The notes below the pieces were generated by a model, which saw nothing but the letters and a program-made list of their open reading frames with translations, made no database searches and had not been told where the DNA came from. A stretch of DNA of 34,143 bases from Alphaproteobacteria bacterium (GTDB lineage Bacteria > Pseudomonadota > Alphaproteobacteria > Micavibrionales > Micavibrionaceae), in the NCBI GenBank assembly GCA_030426925.1, contig JAUHXT010000016.1:1-34143 (forward strand), read 5' to 3'. Shown one piece after another: positions 1 to 8,604 of the stretch. The position numbers and the translations under genes are program-made. The number at the start of each line of letters is the position of its first letter. Positions within the stretch are counted from its first letter, which is position 1.

Positions 1-12
1 ATCTAGTGCGTT

Positions 13-1182
13 ATGGATGCTGTGAAAACCATAAATCTCCCCGATTGGCTGAATATCCCGCAACTCTCTTCGGTGATGGATGCGCTGGGCGGTGACGCCT
101 TGCTGGTCGGCGGTTGCGTGCGCAATGCGCTGATGGGAAAACAGGCTACTGATATTGATATCGCGACAAAACACACGCCCGATACCGTGATGGAAAAAAT
201 GGAAGCGGCAGGCATTAAGACTGTACCCACCGGAATCGGCCACGGTACGGTAACAGCCGTTGCGGACGGCAGGCCGTTTGAAATCACGACCCTGCGCAAG
301 GATGTGGAAACCGATGGCCGCCGCGCGGTTGTCGCTTTTTCCGATAGCTGGGAAGAAGATGCGCAAAGGCGGGACTTCACCATGAACACCCTGTTAATGG
401 ATATGGATGGCAACGTATACGATCCGACCGGGCAGGGGCTGTCGGATCTGGAAGCCCGCCGTGTCATCTTTGTTGGCGATCCCGACCAGAGGATCGCAGA
501 GGATCACTTGCGCATCCTGCGTTTCTTCCGCTTTCACGCATGGTACGGGGAAGGGGAAATGGATTCCGCGGCTCTGGCAGCTTGTGGAAAAGCTGTGGAC
601 AAAATTGGGGATCTGTCCAAAGAACGCATTACACAGGAAGTATTTAAGCTGTTGGCTTCAACCAATGTTTATATCTTAAAAACAATAAATGAAATCAATG
701 TACTGCCGCAATTGTTTCACATGAAACATGATCTGGAAATTTTGAATCGCTATTACGCCTTTGGCGAAATGAATGACATGGCGGCGCTGCTCATCCTCTC
801 CGCTTTCGAAGAAACGCACCTGCAAACACTCGAAACCCGCATGGTGTTTTCCGGCGCGCAAAAGAGAACATTCGCACGCCTTCTGGACGGGGTGCAGACG
901 CTGGATACCGTGAATGAAAAGGATATCAAAAAACTGATCTACCACATCGGCAATGCGGATGCGCTGCAATGCGCGCTGCTCTTCGCGGCGCAGGCAGGCA
1001 CGGACGTGCCGGACGATATCATGCATATCCTGAAAAACTGGCAGGCCCCTGTGTGCCCGCACACCGGGGATGAATTAATAAAGGCCGGGTATGAACCCGG
1101 CCCTGAATTAGGTCAGAAGTTAAAGCAACTCGAAGACGAGTGGCTTACTAACGTGCTAGACGGATCTGATAGCGGACAGTAG
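13..1182 (+). CDS. cca: CCA tRNA nucleotidyltransferase / poly(A) polymerase family
   Basis: Class II nucleotidyltransferase that adds or repairs the 3' CCA of tRNAs. Visible motifs are GG-CVRN (residues 33-38), the metal-binding pair D47-I-D49, RRDFTMN near residue 118 and a basic RILRFFRF segment in the tRNA/nucleotide-binding neck. Length of 389 residues is normal for bacterial class II enzymes. An in-frame TAG at 4-6 makes the ATG at 13 the first possible start. The last 35 bases overlap the 3' end of a convergent small gene. Function in CCA addition is inferred from family; the one tRNA in this window already encodes its CCA, so repair may be the main role. Confidence 0.93.
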   Translation: MDAVKTINLPDWLNIPQLSSVMDALGGDALLVGGCVRNALMGKQATDIDIATKHTPDTVMEKMEAAGIKTVPTGIGHGTVTAVADGRPFEITTLRKDVETDGRRAVVAFSDSWEEDAQRRDFTMNTLLMDMDGNVYDPTGQGLSDLEARRVIFVGDPDQRIAEDHLRILRFFRFHAWYGEGEMDSAALAACGKAVDKIGDLSKERITQEVFKLLASTNVYILKTINEINVLPQLFHMKHDLEILNRYYAFGEMNDMAALLILSAFEETHLQTLETRMVFSGAQKRTFARLLDGVQTLDTVNEKDIKKLIYHIGNADALQCALLFAAQAGTDVPDDIMHILKNWQAPVCPHTGDELIKAGYEPGPELGQKLKQLEDEWLTNVLDGSDSGQ

Positions 1183-1513
1183 CTATATCATTCCCGTTGG
1201 GAACAAATACCCTAATGCGACCGGTAGATTCTCTGCCAAACAGGCATTGAAGAGATGTGTCCTGATGCGGCAGACGGAAAGGATGTTGTCCGTTCATTTG
1301 AACTCTTGCCTCGACTGCAGCATATGTATGTGCGCCGGCCTGAAGGAATTTTCCGCGTGGCCCCACCGTCAGCAGTTCCATGCCAATACCTTTAACGGCA
1401 ATCTCAAGGCGTTCTCTGGATTGCTTTATTGTATTAATAGCACGCTCTGCAAGTATCAAATTAGCCATAGAGCCGTTAGGCACTGTATGACCGTTGTGAC
1501 CGATTGGTTTCAT
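1148..1513 (-). CDS. Hypothetical protein, 121 aa
   Basis: I recognise no family. Support for coding comes from a clean GAGGG ribosome-binding site 7 bases before the ATG, an A/T-rich upstream region suitable for a promoter, and a credible amino-acid composition with an Ala/Glu/Arg-rich helix near residues 17-40. The rest looks beta-rich with no signal peptide or membrane segment. It runs tail-to-tail into cca, overlapping it by 35 bases. The competing plus-strand frame here has no good start signal and an unlikely Cys/His-rich composition. Confidence 0.5.
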   Translation of the reverse strand: MKPIGHNGHTVPNGSMANLILAERAINTIKQSRERLEIAVKGIGMELLTVGPRGKFLQAGAHTYAAVEARVQMNGQHPFRLPHQDTSLQCLFGRESTGRIRVFVPNGNDIATVRYQIRLAR

Positions 1514-1596
1514 AATTTCACCCTCTATTTCTTATTATGAAATCTATATAAGCGAGGATTTATCCAAAAAATAGGTTTTAAGCAAGAAAAAAGTAA

Positions 1597-2499
1597 TTAT
1601 GGCCATTTTACTTCCGGCGGCATGGACATCAGGATGGCATCGGTGTTCCCCCCGGACATCAGCCCGAACTTGGTCCCCCGGTCGTAAATCAGGTTGAATT
1701 CTGCGTATCTGCCGCGCCGTATCAGTTGGTGTTCGCGCTGTTCCGCGCTCCAGTCATCGTTCATATGACGCCGCACCAGCTGGGGATAAATATCCTTGAA
1801 TGCCAGCCCGGTTCCGCGTGTGTAGGAGAAATCGGCCTCCCAGTCACCCGAATCCAGATAATCGAAAAACGTTCCGCCGACCCCGCGCGGCTCGTTCCGG
1901 TGGGGCAGGAAGAAATAGCGGTCGGCCCACGCCTTATGCTCTTGATAATATTGCGGATTATGGGCATCGCAGTTGGCTTTCAGCGCTGCATGGAAATCTG
2001 CCGTATCTGCGTCATCGGGCACCATGGGGGTCAGGTCGGCCCCGCCGCCGAACCATGATTTGGATGTCACAATCATCCGCGTATTCATGTGAACCGCCGG
2101 AACCAGCGGCGATTGCATATGCGCCACAAGCGATATGCCCGCCGCCCAGAACAGCCCGTCTGCCTCTGCGCCCGGTATCTGGCTGCGAAATTCATCGGAA
2201 AATGTGCCATAGACTTCCGAAAAGTTAACGCCGACCTTTTCAAACACACGCCCGCGCATCACCGCCATTTGCCCGCCGCCCTGCAGGTCAGAGCCCGTAT
2301 CCGCCTGGTTGTTCAGGTCCGCGCGCGTCCATGGGGTCATCTCGAAACGCCCCGGCTCCATGTCCTTTTTGGCCGTGCCGCTCAGTTCGTCTTCAATCGC
2401 TTCGAACTCCGCAATAATCTGCGTCTGCAGGTCTTTAAACCAGCTCGCAGCCTGCTTTTTACGGTTGTCCCAAAGGTCGTTGTTTTTTACTGCTTCCAT
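1597..2499 (-). CDS. hemF: Oxygen-dependent coproporphyrinogen III oxidase
   Basis: HemF converts coproporphyrinogen III to protoporphyrinogen IX by two O2-dependent oxidative decarboxylations in haem synthesis. The 300-residue length matches the family. Characteristic stretches include [27 protein letters not shown], the [14 protein letters not shown] segment and the C-terminal [16 protein letters not shown]...[10 protein letters not shown] block, all typical of the HemF substrate pocket. Its start codon lies inside the end of trmL (13-base overlap), so the two are probably co-transcribed and translationally coupled. Having the oxygen-dependent enzyme fits an aerobe with the bc1 complex encoded next door. 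Confidence 0.97.
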   Translation of the reverse strand: MEAVKNNDLWDNRKKQAASWFKDLQTQIIAEFEAIEDELSGTAKKDMEPGRFEMTPWTRADLNNQADTGSDLQGGGQMAVMRGRVFEKVGVNFSEVYGTFSDEFRSQIPGAEADGLFWAAGISLVAHMQSPLVPAVHMNTRMIVTSKSWFGGGADLTPMVPDDADTADFHAALKANCDAHNPQYYQEHKAWADRYFFLPHRNEPRGVGGTFFDYLDSGDWEADFSYTRGTGLAFKDIYPQLVRRHMNDDWSAEQREHQLIRRGRYAEFNLIYDRGTKFGLMSGGNTDAILMSMPPEVKWP

Positions 2500-2936
2500 T
2501 GTGTCTGCCTCAATGCTTCACTTAATACCATGGCGCCTGCGTTTATGACGTTTATCGACCGCGCATCGCCAGCCATTGGTATCGTGACTTTGTGCTTGAT
2601 GCCTTGATGTATGTCAATCGGAACCCCCGCGCTTTCCCGCCCCAGAAGCAAAATATCGCCTTTTTGGAACGAAAAATCCGTGTAGGGCGTATCCGTCTTG
2701 GTGGTCAGCAGCACAACCCGCCCGTCCGCCGCGCCGGAAAAGGTATCCCAGCTGCTGTGGCGTTTGATGTCCAGCAGGTTGTAATAATCCATGGCAGAGG
2801 TCTTGATTTTCCGTTCGTCCCACGGAAAGCCGCACGGTTCGATAATATTCAGCGGAATACCCAGGCACGCGCACAACCGTATGGCAGCGCCGACATTCTG
2901 CGGTATGTCCGGTTGATACATGGCAAGTTCAATCAT
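2487..2936 (-). CDS. trmL: tRNA (cytidine/uridine-34-2'-O)-methyltransferase TrmL
   Basis: Small SPOUT-class methyltransferase that 2'-O-methylates the wobble base of tRNA-Leu isoacceptors using S-adenosylmethionine. The 149-residue length and the landmarks [17 protein letters not shown] near the N-terminus, the [11 protein letters not shown] knot segment and the C-terminal [18 protein letters not shown] helix are those of the TrmL/SpoU family. It is first in a two-gene minus-strand operon with hemF. A possible substrate, tRNA-Leu(CAA), is encoded at 24467, although TrmL genes are widespread. Confidence 0.93.
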   Translation of the reverse strand: MIELAMYQPDIPQNVGAAIRLCACLGIPLNIIEPCGFPWDERKIKTSAMDYYNLLDIKRHSSWDTFSGAADGRVVLLTTKTDTPYTDFSFQKGDILLLGRESAGVPIDIHQGIKHKVTIPMAGDARSINVINAGAMVLSEALRQTQWKQ

Positions 2937-3142
2937 ATTCGCACCATGTCACACCCTGTTATTTCAGTGCAAGGGAGGAATTGGGACAGAAAAACGCCTG
3001 TTTTTACAGGGCGGTAGTGCAGGGGATATGTGCGTATTTTTATCAAATAAATCTAGCGCTTCCCTCTTGTCTTTCGTATTTATTATGTGGTACTCGCCTA
3101 GAGCGTTTATTTCGTGTGCACGCTTCAAACCTTTTTAAAAAG

Positions 3143-3700
3143 ATGACGACAGATACAACAATGAGCATGGATGAAGATACAAAAGACGGCGGATCACGCC
3201 GTGACTTCCTATATCTGACGGCCGCGGCCTTTGGCGCGGTGGGTACGGGTTCTGTGGCCTGGCCGTTCATTCACCAGATGAACCCGGCAGCGGATACCAA
3301 GGCCTTATCAACGATTGAGGTGGATTTAGCCCCGATTGAACAAGGGCAGGCGATTACAGTCATGTGGCAGGGCAAGCCCGTCTTTATCCGCCACCGCACA
3401 GCCAAGGAAATTGAGGAAGCGCGCACGGTTGATGTTAGTTCCTTACGTGATTCCCAGACGGATGAAGAACGCGTGGAAAAGCCGGAATGGCTTATAATGG
3501 TTGGCGTTTGTACGCACCTCGGCTGTATCCCGCTGGGACAGAAAACCGGTGATGTAAAAGGGGATTACGATGGCTGGTTCTGCCCGTGCCATGGATCACA
3601 CTACGATTCATCCGGCCGTATTCGTAAGGGCCCGGCGCCCAAAAACTTGCCGGTTCCGCCTTATGCGTTCGTCAGTGATACAAAAATAAAGATAGGTTAA
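3143..3700 (+). CDS. petA: Ubiquinol-cytochrome c reductase Rieske iron-sulfur subunit
   Basis: Carries the 2Fe-2S cluster that takes electrons from ubiquinol in the bc1 complex and passes them to cytochrome c1. With the ATG at 3143 the protein is 185 residues. It has a twin-arginine motif SRRDFLYL (18-25) followed by one membrane anchor (about 26-44), then box I CTHLGC (C123, H125, disulfide C128) and box II CPCHGSH (C147, disulfide C149, H150). The frame is open further upstream, but family members begin shortly before the twin arginine, so upstream starts are rejected; ATG at 3161 is an alternative. No strong ribosome-binding site is visible. First gene of petABC. Confidence 0.93.
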   Translation: MTTDTTMSMDEDTKDGGSRRDFLYLTAAAFGAVGTGSVAWPFIHQMNPAADTKALSTIEVDLAPIEQGQAITVMWQGKPVFIRHRTAKEIEEARTVDVSSLRDSQTDEERVEKPEWLIMVGVCTHLGCIPLGQKTGDVKGDYDGWFCPCHGSHYDSSGRIRKGPAPKNLPVPPYAFVSDTKIKIG

Positions 3701-3715
3701 TGGAGTTTGCCAGTC

Positions 3716-5266
3716 ATGGGTTCAGGAAACAGACAGCCTTTTGATAATCCGGTCATTGAATGGGTAGATTCCCGCCTTCCGGTGTTCACATTGATGAACA
3801 AGGAGTACGGAGTATTCCCGACACCGAAGAATTTCAATTATTTCTGGAACTTCGGCGCCATTGCCATGGTCATGCTGATCCTGATGCTGGTGACCGGCAT
3901 TACGCTGGCCATGCACTATGCTGCGCATACGGATGTCGCATTCTCCAGTGTGGAACGCATTATGCGGGACGTGAATTTCGGCTGGTTGATTCGTTACATG
4001 CACATGAACGGTGCGTCCTTCTTCTTCATTGCCGTTTATATCCATATTTTCCGCGGGCTTTACTATGGTTCATACAAACAGCCGCGTGAGCTTCTCTGGA
4101 TGCTGGGCGTTTTGATCCTGCTGCTGATGATGGCCACGGCCTTTATGGGCTACGTTCTTCCCTGGGGGCAGATGTCTTTCTGGGGTGCGACCGTTATCAC
4201 CAACCTGTTCTCCGCCCTGCCGGTAGTGGGGCCGGGCATCGTGGAATGGCTCTGGGGCGGTTTCGCCGTCGATAACCCGACGCTGAACCGTTTCTTCTCA
4301 CTGCACTATCTGTTGCCGTTTGTGATTTTTGCGGTTGTCTTCCTGCATGTCTGGGCGCTGCACGTCACTGGCTCAAACAACCCCAGCGGTATTGAACCCA
4401 ATGGCCCACAGGACACGATCCCGTTCCATCCGTATTATACGATGAAGGACACGGCCGGCTTGTTGTTGTTCCTGCTGATCTACTGTATCTTCACGTTCTT
4501 TATGCCCAACGCGCTTGGCCACCCGGACAACTATATCGAAGCAAACCCGCTGGTAACGCCTGCGCACATCGTGCCGGAATGGTACTTCCTGCCGTACTAC
4601 GCCATTCTTCGTGCGGTTACGTTTGATACCAACCTGTTCTTGTTGATTGGCCTTGTTTGTGCGGCATATCTTGTGGCCGTCAATCTATGGTTCACGAAAA
4701 AGCCTGAGAACTGCCCGGTTGCGACAACATTCAAAATCCCTGTGCTGCAAGACATCCCGATGAAGGCGCTGGAACCGTTGATGGCGGCTGGCGCTGTTCT
4801 GTTCCTTGGTATAGGCGGCATGATTGCCTTTATGCCGGACATGGGCATGGCCAAGATGATGGATGCGGCTGCACCTGTTCTGGTAGAGGCCAAGCTTGGT
4901 GGTGTGCTGGCAATGTTCGGGTCAATCGCCATGCTGTTTGTCCTCCCGTTTATTGACCGTCACCCTTACCGCAGCGCCGTATTCCGCCCGTGGTTCAAGG
5001 TTGCTGTGCTGCTGCTGACCATTGATTTCTTTGTGCTGACATATGTTGGCGGAAAGCCCGCGGAAGGGCTGTATGTTCTCGTGGCGCAGGCCGCAACAGC
5101 GTATTATTTTGCCTTCTTCCTGGTGATTATACCCTTCCTGAACAAGTTCGAGCCGCGTGTGCCGCTGCCGCCGAGCATCCATCAGTATGTTCTGGACAAG
5201 AAGGCAAAGAAAAAACAGAAGAGTGACGACTACATGAACGCTTTAAAGCCGGAGGCTGCAGAATAA
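3716..5266 (+). CDS. petB: Cytochrome b of the bc1 complex, with an extra two-helix insertion
   Basis: Membrane subunit holding hemes bL and bH and both quinone sites. The ATG at 3716 is chosen because GGAG lies 10 bases upstream; the TTG at 3707 is too close to it. The 516-residue protein has the N-terminal four-helix heme domain with paired histidines (for example HMNGASFFF and HYLLPF/HVWALH), the Qo-site PEWY (287-290) and a standard C-terminus ending [13 protein letters not shown]. Unusually, about 90 residues (roughly 301-391) with two hydrophobic stretches separate the PEWY/AILRAV segment from [11 protein letters not shown], which are nearly adjacent in ordinary cytochrome b. The stop overlaps the petC start. 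Confidence 0.95.
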   Translation: MGSGNRQPFDNPVIEWVDSRLPVFTLMNKEYGVFPTPKNFNYFWNFGAIAMVMLILMLVTGITLAMHYAAHTDVAFSSVERIMRDVNFGWLIRYMHMNGASFFFIAVYIHIFRGLYYGSYKQPRELLWMLGVLILLLMMATAFMGYVLPWGQMSFWGATVITNLFSALPVVGPGIVEWLWGGFAVDNPTLNRFFSLHYLLPFVIFAVVFLHVWALHVTGSNNPSGIEPNGPQDTIPFHPYYTMKDTAGLLLFLLIYCIFTFFMPNALGHPDNYIEANPLVTPAHIVPEWYFLPYYAILRAVTFDTNLFLLIGLVCAAYLVAVNLWFTKKPENCPVATTFKIPVLQDIPMKALEPLMAAGAVLFLGIGGMIAFMPDMGMAKMMDAAAPVLVEAKLGGVLAMFGSIAMLFVLPFIDRHPYRSAVFRPWFKVAVLLLTIDFFVLTYVGGKPAEGLYVLVAQAATAYYFAFFLVIIPFLNKFEPRVPLPPSIHQYVLDKKAKKKQKSDDYMNALKPEAAE

Positions 5267-6024
5267 TGAAACTGTTCAGCGCATTTTGTCTGGGCCTTGC
5301 CCTTATGGTTCCTGTTTCCGCTATGGCAGCCGGTGACGCAGAAACGCCGCCGAAACAGCAATGGCATTTTTCCGGCCCGCTCGGAACATATGACCGGGCT
5401 GCCCTGCAACGCGGTTTTCAGGTATACCGTCAGGTATGTTCCGCTTGTCACTCGATGAAACTCCTGTCTTACCGTAACCTCGAAGATCTCGGGTATAGCG
5501 AAGCGCAGGTCAAGGCGATTGCCGGCGAATATACGGTAACCGATGGCCCGAACGATGAAGGGGAAATGTTCGACCGTCCGGCACTGCCGAGCGACCGTTT
5601 CGTTTCGCCATATCCGAATGATGCTGCCGCCAAATACGCCAACAACGGCGCATTGCCGCCAGACATGTCGCTGCTGGCCAAGGCGCGCAAAAACGGCCCT
5701 GATTACATCTATGCTGTCCTGACGGGTTATGAAGAGCCCCACGGCGATACCCACCTGTTGCCCGGTCAGCACTACAACAAATACATGGCCGGCCATGTGA
5801 TTGCGATGGCTCCGCCTCTGTCTGATGGGCTGGTCGCATACGAGGACGGATCAAGCACAACAGTAGACCAATATTCACGCGATGTTTCGGAATTCCTGAT
5901 GTGGGCCGCTGAGCCAAAGATGGAAGCCCGCAAACAGACAGGGGTTAAGGCAATCCTGTTCCTGCTGGCCTTTTTCGGCATCATGTACGCTGTGAAAAAG
6001 AAACTCTGGGCCGGCCTGCATTAA
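5266..6024 (+). CDS. petC: Cytochrome c1 of the bc1 complex
   Basis: Periplasmic c-type cytochrome, anchored at its C-terminus, that accepts electrons from the Rieske protein. Visible are a signal peptide (about 1-22, ending AMAAG), the heme-attachment motif C58-S-A-C61-H62, the probable axial-Met segment VIAMAPPLSDG, and a C-terminal transmembrane helix (about 226-243) followed by a Lys-rich end. Length of 252 residues is normal. The start codon shares one base with the petB stop (TAATG), indicating translational coupling in petABC. Confidence 0.96.
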   Translation: MKLFSAFCLGLALMVPVSAMAAGDAETPPKQQWHFSGPLGTYDRAALQRGFQVYRQVCSACHSMKLLSYRNLEDLGYSEAQVKAIAGEYTVTDGPNDEGEMFDRPALPSDRFVSPYPNDAAAKYANNGALPPDMSLLAKARKNGPDYIYAVLTGYEEPHGDTHLLPGQHYNKYMAGHVIAMAPPLSDGLVAYEDGSSTTVDQYSRDVSEFLMWAAEPKMEARKQTGVKAILFLLAFFGIMYAVKKKLWAGLH

Positions 6025-6085
6025 CCACTCATTTATTAAGGTTATGCTAACATTTTGACGGTTCTAGCGGTCTGAATGGAGGGGT

Positions 6086-6355
6086 ATGGCTAAGCAACTG
6101 ACACCTCGGCAACTGATATTAAAAGCGCGGTTTTACAGGTTTTTTGGGCTTGTTTTCGCCGCTGTTGGGCTGTTCGTCCTGATGGCCGTTTTTTCCTTCG
6201 CATATAAGGGTGACCTGCAACTGATAGCCGAAGAACCGGCCGCTTTTACAATTGTGTTTATACCCTTCCTGCCGTCTTTCGTTCTGGCCTGGATAGCAGA
6301 CCGCGCGACAAAGAAGGCAATCACCATGCTTGAAAATCAGTCAAAGAGTACCTAA
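6086..6355 (+). CDS. Small two-helix membrane protein, 89 aa
   Basis: Unassigned. A GGAGGGG ribosome-binding site sits just before the ATG. The protein has a basic N-terminus, two hydrophobic helices (about 20-41 and 53-69) and a charged tail, so both ends are probably cytoplasmic. It lies 61 bases after petC and 9 bases before the DUF924 gene, so it may be transcribed with either. The position after petABC could suggest a link to the respiratory chain, but nothing in the sequence shows it. Confidence 0.75.
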   Translation: MAKQLTPRQLILKARFYRFFGLVFAAVGLFVLMAVFSFAYKGDLQLIAEEPAAFTIVFIPFLPSFVLAWIADRATKKAITMLENQSKST

Positions 6356-6364
6356 TCTTGGTGC

Positions 6365-6916
6365 ATGAAAAATTCCGCCCCTGATGTTTTGAAATTCTGG
6401 TTCGAAGACACACAGCCGCAACAGTGGTTTCAGGTGAACCCCGATTTTGATGCTGAAATCCGGAACAAGTTCGAGGATATGTACGCCATGGCCGCGCAGG
6501 GGCTGTGCGATGACTGGAAAAACGGGCCGGATGGCTGCCTAGCGCTGTGTCTGCTGCTGGACCAGTTCCCGCGTAATATGTTCCGCGACGATCCGAAAGC
6601 CTTCGCCACCGACAAACAGGCGCTGCTGATAGCCAAACACGCGGTTTCCAAGGGGTTTGATCAGGTGCTGCAACCAATAAAGCGGCGTTTTCTTTACCTG
6701 CCTTATGAGCATAGCGAGCATATCAATGACCAACGCACCTGCGTGGCATTATTCGAAAAAATGAAGGACGAAGATCCGTTGGGCTACGAATACGCGGTCA
6801 AGCACCTGAAAGTCATCGAAAAATACAACCGATTCCCCCACCGTAACGCCATTTTAGGGCGTATGAACACGCAGGAGGAAGAGGAATACCTGGCACAACC
6901 CGGCGCCGGTTTTTAA
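6365..6916 (+). CDS. DUF924 family protein
   Basis: Cytoplasmic all-helical protein of the DUF924 family, whose biochemical role is not established. Family signatures visible here are VLKFWFE near the N-terminus, LCLLLDQFPRNMFRD in the middle, FLYLPYEHSE, and the C-terminal KYNRFPHRNAILGR block. At 183 residues it has the usual family length. It begins 9 bases after the preceding small membrane protein gene, consistent with an operon. Confidence 0.9.
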   Translation: MKNSAPDVLKFWFEDTQPQQWFQVNPDFDAEIRNKFEDMYAMAAQGLCDDWKNGPDGCLALCLLLDQFPRNMFRDDPKAFATDKQALLIAKHAVSKGFDQVLQPIKRRFLYLPYEHSEHINDQRTCVALFEKMKDEDPLGYEYAVKHLKVIEKYNRFPHRNAILGRMNTQEEEEYLAQPGAGF

Positions 6917-7240
6917 GGGAACTTTTTATTGCGCGGCGATTCGTATCGAAAAAACCAATAAACTCATGCGGATAACCTCCTGATATAACTTTAGAATTTT
7001 CTAATCTTAAGGATTTGTTAAGATTTACACCTGTATTCTGGTTAGATAAGCAAAGAAAACTCTGGATAAGAAGGAAAGACATATCTTGTTGATATTAAAT
7101 GCTATTCTCCTTTTATCCACAGCCCCCTACAAGTAGAAATATTCCAATTTCCGCCTGCACTATTTGCAAGCCGGAAAATTTTGTGGGTATGCTTAAGTAT
7201 GACGACATTTTAATAACCCGAACGAAGGAGGAGATCGCCC
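6917..7240. other. A/T-rich intergenic region, 324 bases
   Basis: No convincing gene on either strand. The short open frames here lack ribosome-binding sites and have unlikely compositions. The right-hand part holds a candidate promoter for the DUF465 gene (7164-7193) and its AAGGAGGAG ribosome-binding site. No clear terminator follows the DUF924 gene. Confidence 0.6.
7164..7193 (+). promoter_or_regulatory. Candidate sigma70-type promoter for the DUF465 gene
   Basis: TTGCAA-N18-TATGCT, about 45 bases before the start codon of the DUF465 gene. Both hexamers are reasonable matches and the spacing is acceptable. Inferred from sequence only. Confidence 0.4.
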
Positions 7241-7432
7241 ATGCATTCTCATGCCACACAATCAGTACAGGGACAAAGGTTGGAAGCTTTAAGACGTAAG
7301 CATGCAGCCTTGGACAATATGCTGAAAGATGCGCAAAGAAGGCCTGCAGCGAGTGATTTCGTAATCCAGGATCTAAAGGTTAAAAAGCTGAAAGTGAAAG
7401 ACGAAATCGAAGAAATACGCAGAGTGTCATAA
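7241..7432 (+). CDS. DUF465 (YdcH-like) small coiled-coil protein
   Basis: A 63-residue basic helical protein with the DUF465/YdcH layout: an N-terminal helix with LEALRRKHAALDNMLKDAQ, a short break (RRPAAS) and a second helix VIQDLKVKKLKVKDEIEEI, forming a helical hairpin. Members are common in alphaproteobacteria and are of unknown function. The ATG has a very strong AAGGAGGAG ribosome-binding site. It stands alone, with its own promoter candidate and a strong terminator 23 bases after the stop, so it is probably expressed independently and well. Confidence 0.85.
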   Translation: MHSHATQSVQGQRLEALRRKHAALDNMLKDAQRRPAASDFVIQDLKVKKLKVKDEIEEIRRVS

Positions 7433-7454
7433 GAATTATGAACCTGCATGAAAC

Positions 7455-7485
7455 AAAACGCGGCCCCCGAAGGCCGCGTTTTTTT
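7455..7485. terminator. Bidirectional intrinsic terminator between DUF465 and trcR
   Basis: An 11-bp perfect G/C-rich stem (7455-7465 with 7472-7482) and a 6-base loop, flanked by A on the left and T on the right. It would stop transcription of the DUF465 gene on the plus strand and of trcR on the minus strand. Confidence 0.9.
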
Positions 7486-7511
7486 ATTCTGTTCACGTTA
7501 ACGACGAATTT

Positions 7512-8210
7512 CTAATCGTTGTCGCTATCACTTTTGCTGCCAGATACGAAGTTGGAGAAGTCAAAACCGCCATAAGGCTGATTGTCCATGGACGGCTCAT
7601 CATCTGCCTGCGGCTGGCTCATGCTTTCTTCGAGTTGGCGCTGTTTTTCGGCTTTTACTGCGGCCGGGTCCTTGCCCTGTGCCTTCAAACCCTTGTCAGA
7701 TGCGGTTTCCAGCTCTGCATACGTGCAAAGGCCCAACTCTGCCGGGTGACGCGGTTTAATGTTCGTAATATTGGCGTGTGTCCGTTCACGGATTGCGTTG
7801 ATTGTCGGCTTGGTTGTCCCGACAAGCTTGCAGATTTGTGCATCGGATACTTCCGGGTGGTTTTTCAGAATCCACGCAATCGCGTCCGGTTTGTCTCCAC
7901 GCTTGGAAACAGGTGTATATTTCGGGCCTTTCGCACGAACCTTAATGCTCGGCAGGTCTTTCTGTGCGCTCAGTTTCGGGATATAGGCCGGATCATTGGC
8001 CGCTTTTTCCAGCTGGTCGTCTTCCAGCCCGCTAGGACGTTCGCCAATAATACCGCGCCCGACATCGCCATCGGCCAGCGCCTGAACTTCAATGGAGTGA
8101 AGGCCGGTAAATTCAGCAATCTGCTCGAAGGTCAGGGCAGTGTTTTCCACCAGCCATACGGCCGCTGCCTTCGGTTTCAATAATGTTGGTGCATTTTGTG
8201 CTTTGCTCAT
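7512..8210 (-). CDS. trcR: Cell-cycle transcriptional regulator TrcR (DUF1013)
   Basis: Alphaproteobacterial DNA-binding protein of the DUF1013 family. The N-terminal helix-turn-helix-like block reads KAAAVWLVENTALTFEQIAEF (about residues 13-33), and a second one lies around AIAWILKNHPEVSDAQICKL, followed by GTTKPTINAIRERTH. The C-terminus is acidic and disordered. I start at the ATG at 8210, giving 232 residues; a TTG three codons upstream is possible but less likely. A perfect 7-bp inverted repeat lies about 40-60 bases upstream and may be an operator. Regulatory role is inferred from family naming. Confidence 0.9.
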   Translation of the reverse strand: MSKAQNAPTLLKPKAAAVWLVENTALTFEQIAEFTGLHSIEVQALADGDVGRGIIGERPSGLEDDQLEKAANDPAYIPKLSAQKDLPSIKVRAKGPKYTPVSKRGDKPDAIAWILKNHPEVSDAQICKLVGTTKPTINAIRERTHANITNIKPRHPAELGLCTYAELETASDKGLKAQGKDPAAVKAEKQRQLEESMSQPQADDEPSMDNQPYGGFDFSNFVSGSKSDSDND

Positions 8211-8248
8211 AGGTCCCAATCTTTCTTCAAATCCATACCATAAGGGTT

Positions 8249-8269
8249 TTGAACCGTTCCCAGGTTCAA
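8249..8269. promoter_or_regulatory. Inverted repeat upstream of trcR
   Basis: TTGAACC and GGTTCAA form a perfect 7-bp inverted repeat with a 7-base spacer, 39-59 bases before the trcR start and in the intergenic region shared with the divergent DUF1192-guaC genes. It could be a dimeric regulator site or a leader hairpin. GTTC spacing does not match the alphaproteobacterial LexA box (GTTC-N7-GTTC). Confidence 0.4.
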
Positions 8270-8402
8270 TGATTAAAAAATCGCTATGATTAAGGGAACG
8301 CTAGACAGATAACGCCTTTTTTTGAAAGATGCAAGCTTTTAGCGCTCTTTTCACATAGTCCGTCATGGGGTACTCTATCTGGCCTGAGGAGTGAAAAACC
8401 GC

Positions 8403-8588
8403 ATGTTTGAACACGAATTGCCCAAGAAAAAAAACACCAGTGAGTTCCCAAGGAACCTGGATGGCATGTCCATAGATGAATTGCAGGATTATATCGCCGA
8501 TCTGAAGGGTGAAATCGACCGGGTCGAAGGCGATATTACAAAGAAAAGGGCCAGCCAGAACGCGGCTGCGTCCGTATTTAAATCGTAA
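8403..8588 (+). CDS. DUF1192 family small protein
   Basis: A 61-residue acidic helical protein. The segment NLDGMSIDELQDYIADLKGEIDRVEGDI followed by KKRASQNAAASVFK is the DUF1192 signature, a short coiled coil of unknown function common in alphaproteobacteria. The start at ATG 8403 is chosen because GAGGAG lies 11 bases upstream; an in-frame GTG at 8391 overlaps that site and cannot use it. Only 16 bases separate it from guaC, so the two are likely co-transcribed. Confidence 0.85.
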   Translation: MFEHELPKKKNTSEFPRNLDGMSIDELQDYIADLKGEIDRVEGDITKKRASQNAAASVFKS

Positions 8589-8604
8589 AAGGCGGAAATA
8601 AAGA

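Noticed and set aside
2981-3142. Upstream extension of the petA open frame
   Set aside because: Adds about 54 residues ([13 protein letters not shown]...) unlike any Rieske N-terminus, ahead of the twin-arginine region; no ribosome-binding site at the far start.
6813-7082. Minus-strand frame of 89 codons at the end of the DUF924 gene
   Set aside because: Largely overlaps DUF924 coding sequence antisense and has an implausible composition.
7099-7299. Plus-strand frame overlapping the start of the DUF465 gene
   Set aside because: No ribosome-binding site and it overlaps a clearly better gene in another frame.
8250-8270. Possible LexA box upstream of trcR
   Set aside because: Two GTTC units are present, but spaced by 4 bases instead of 7; better read as an inverted repeat.
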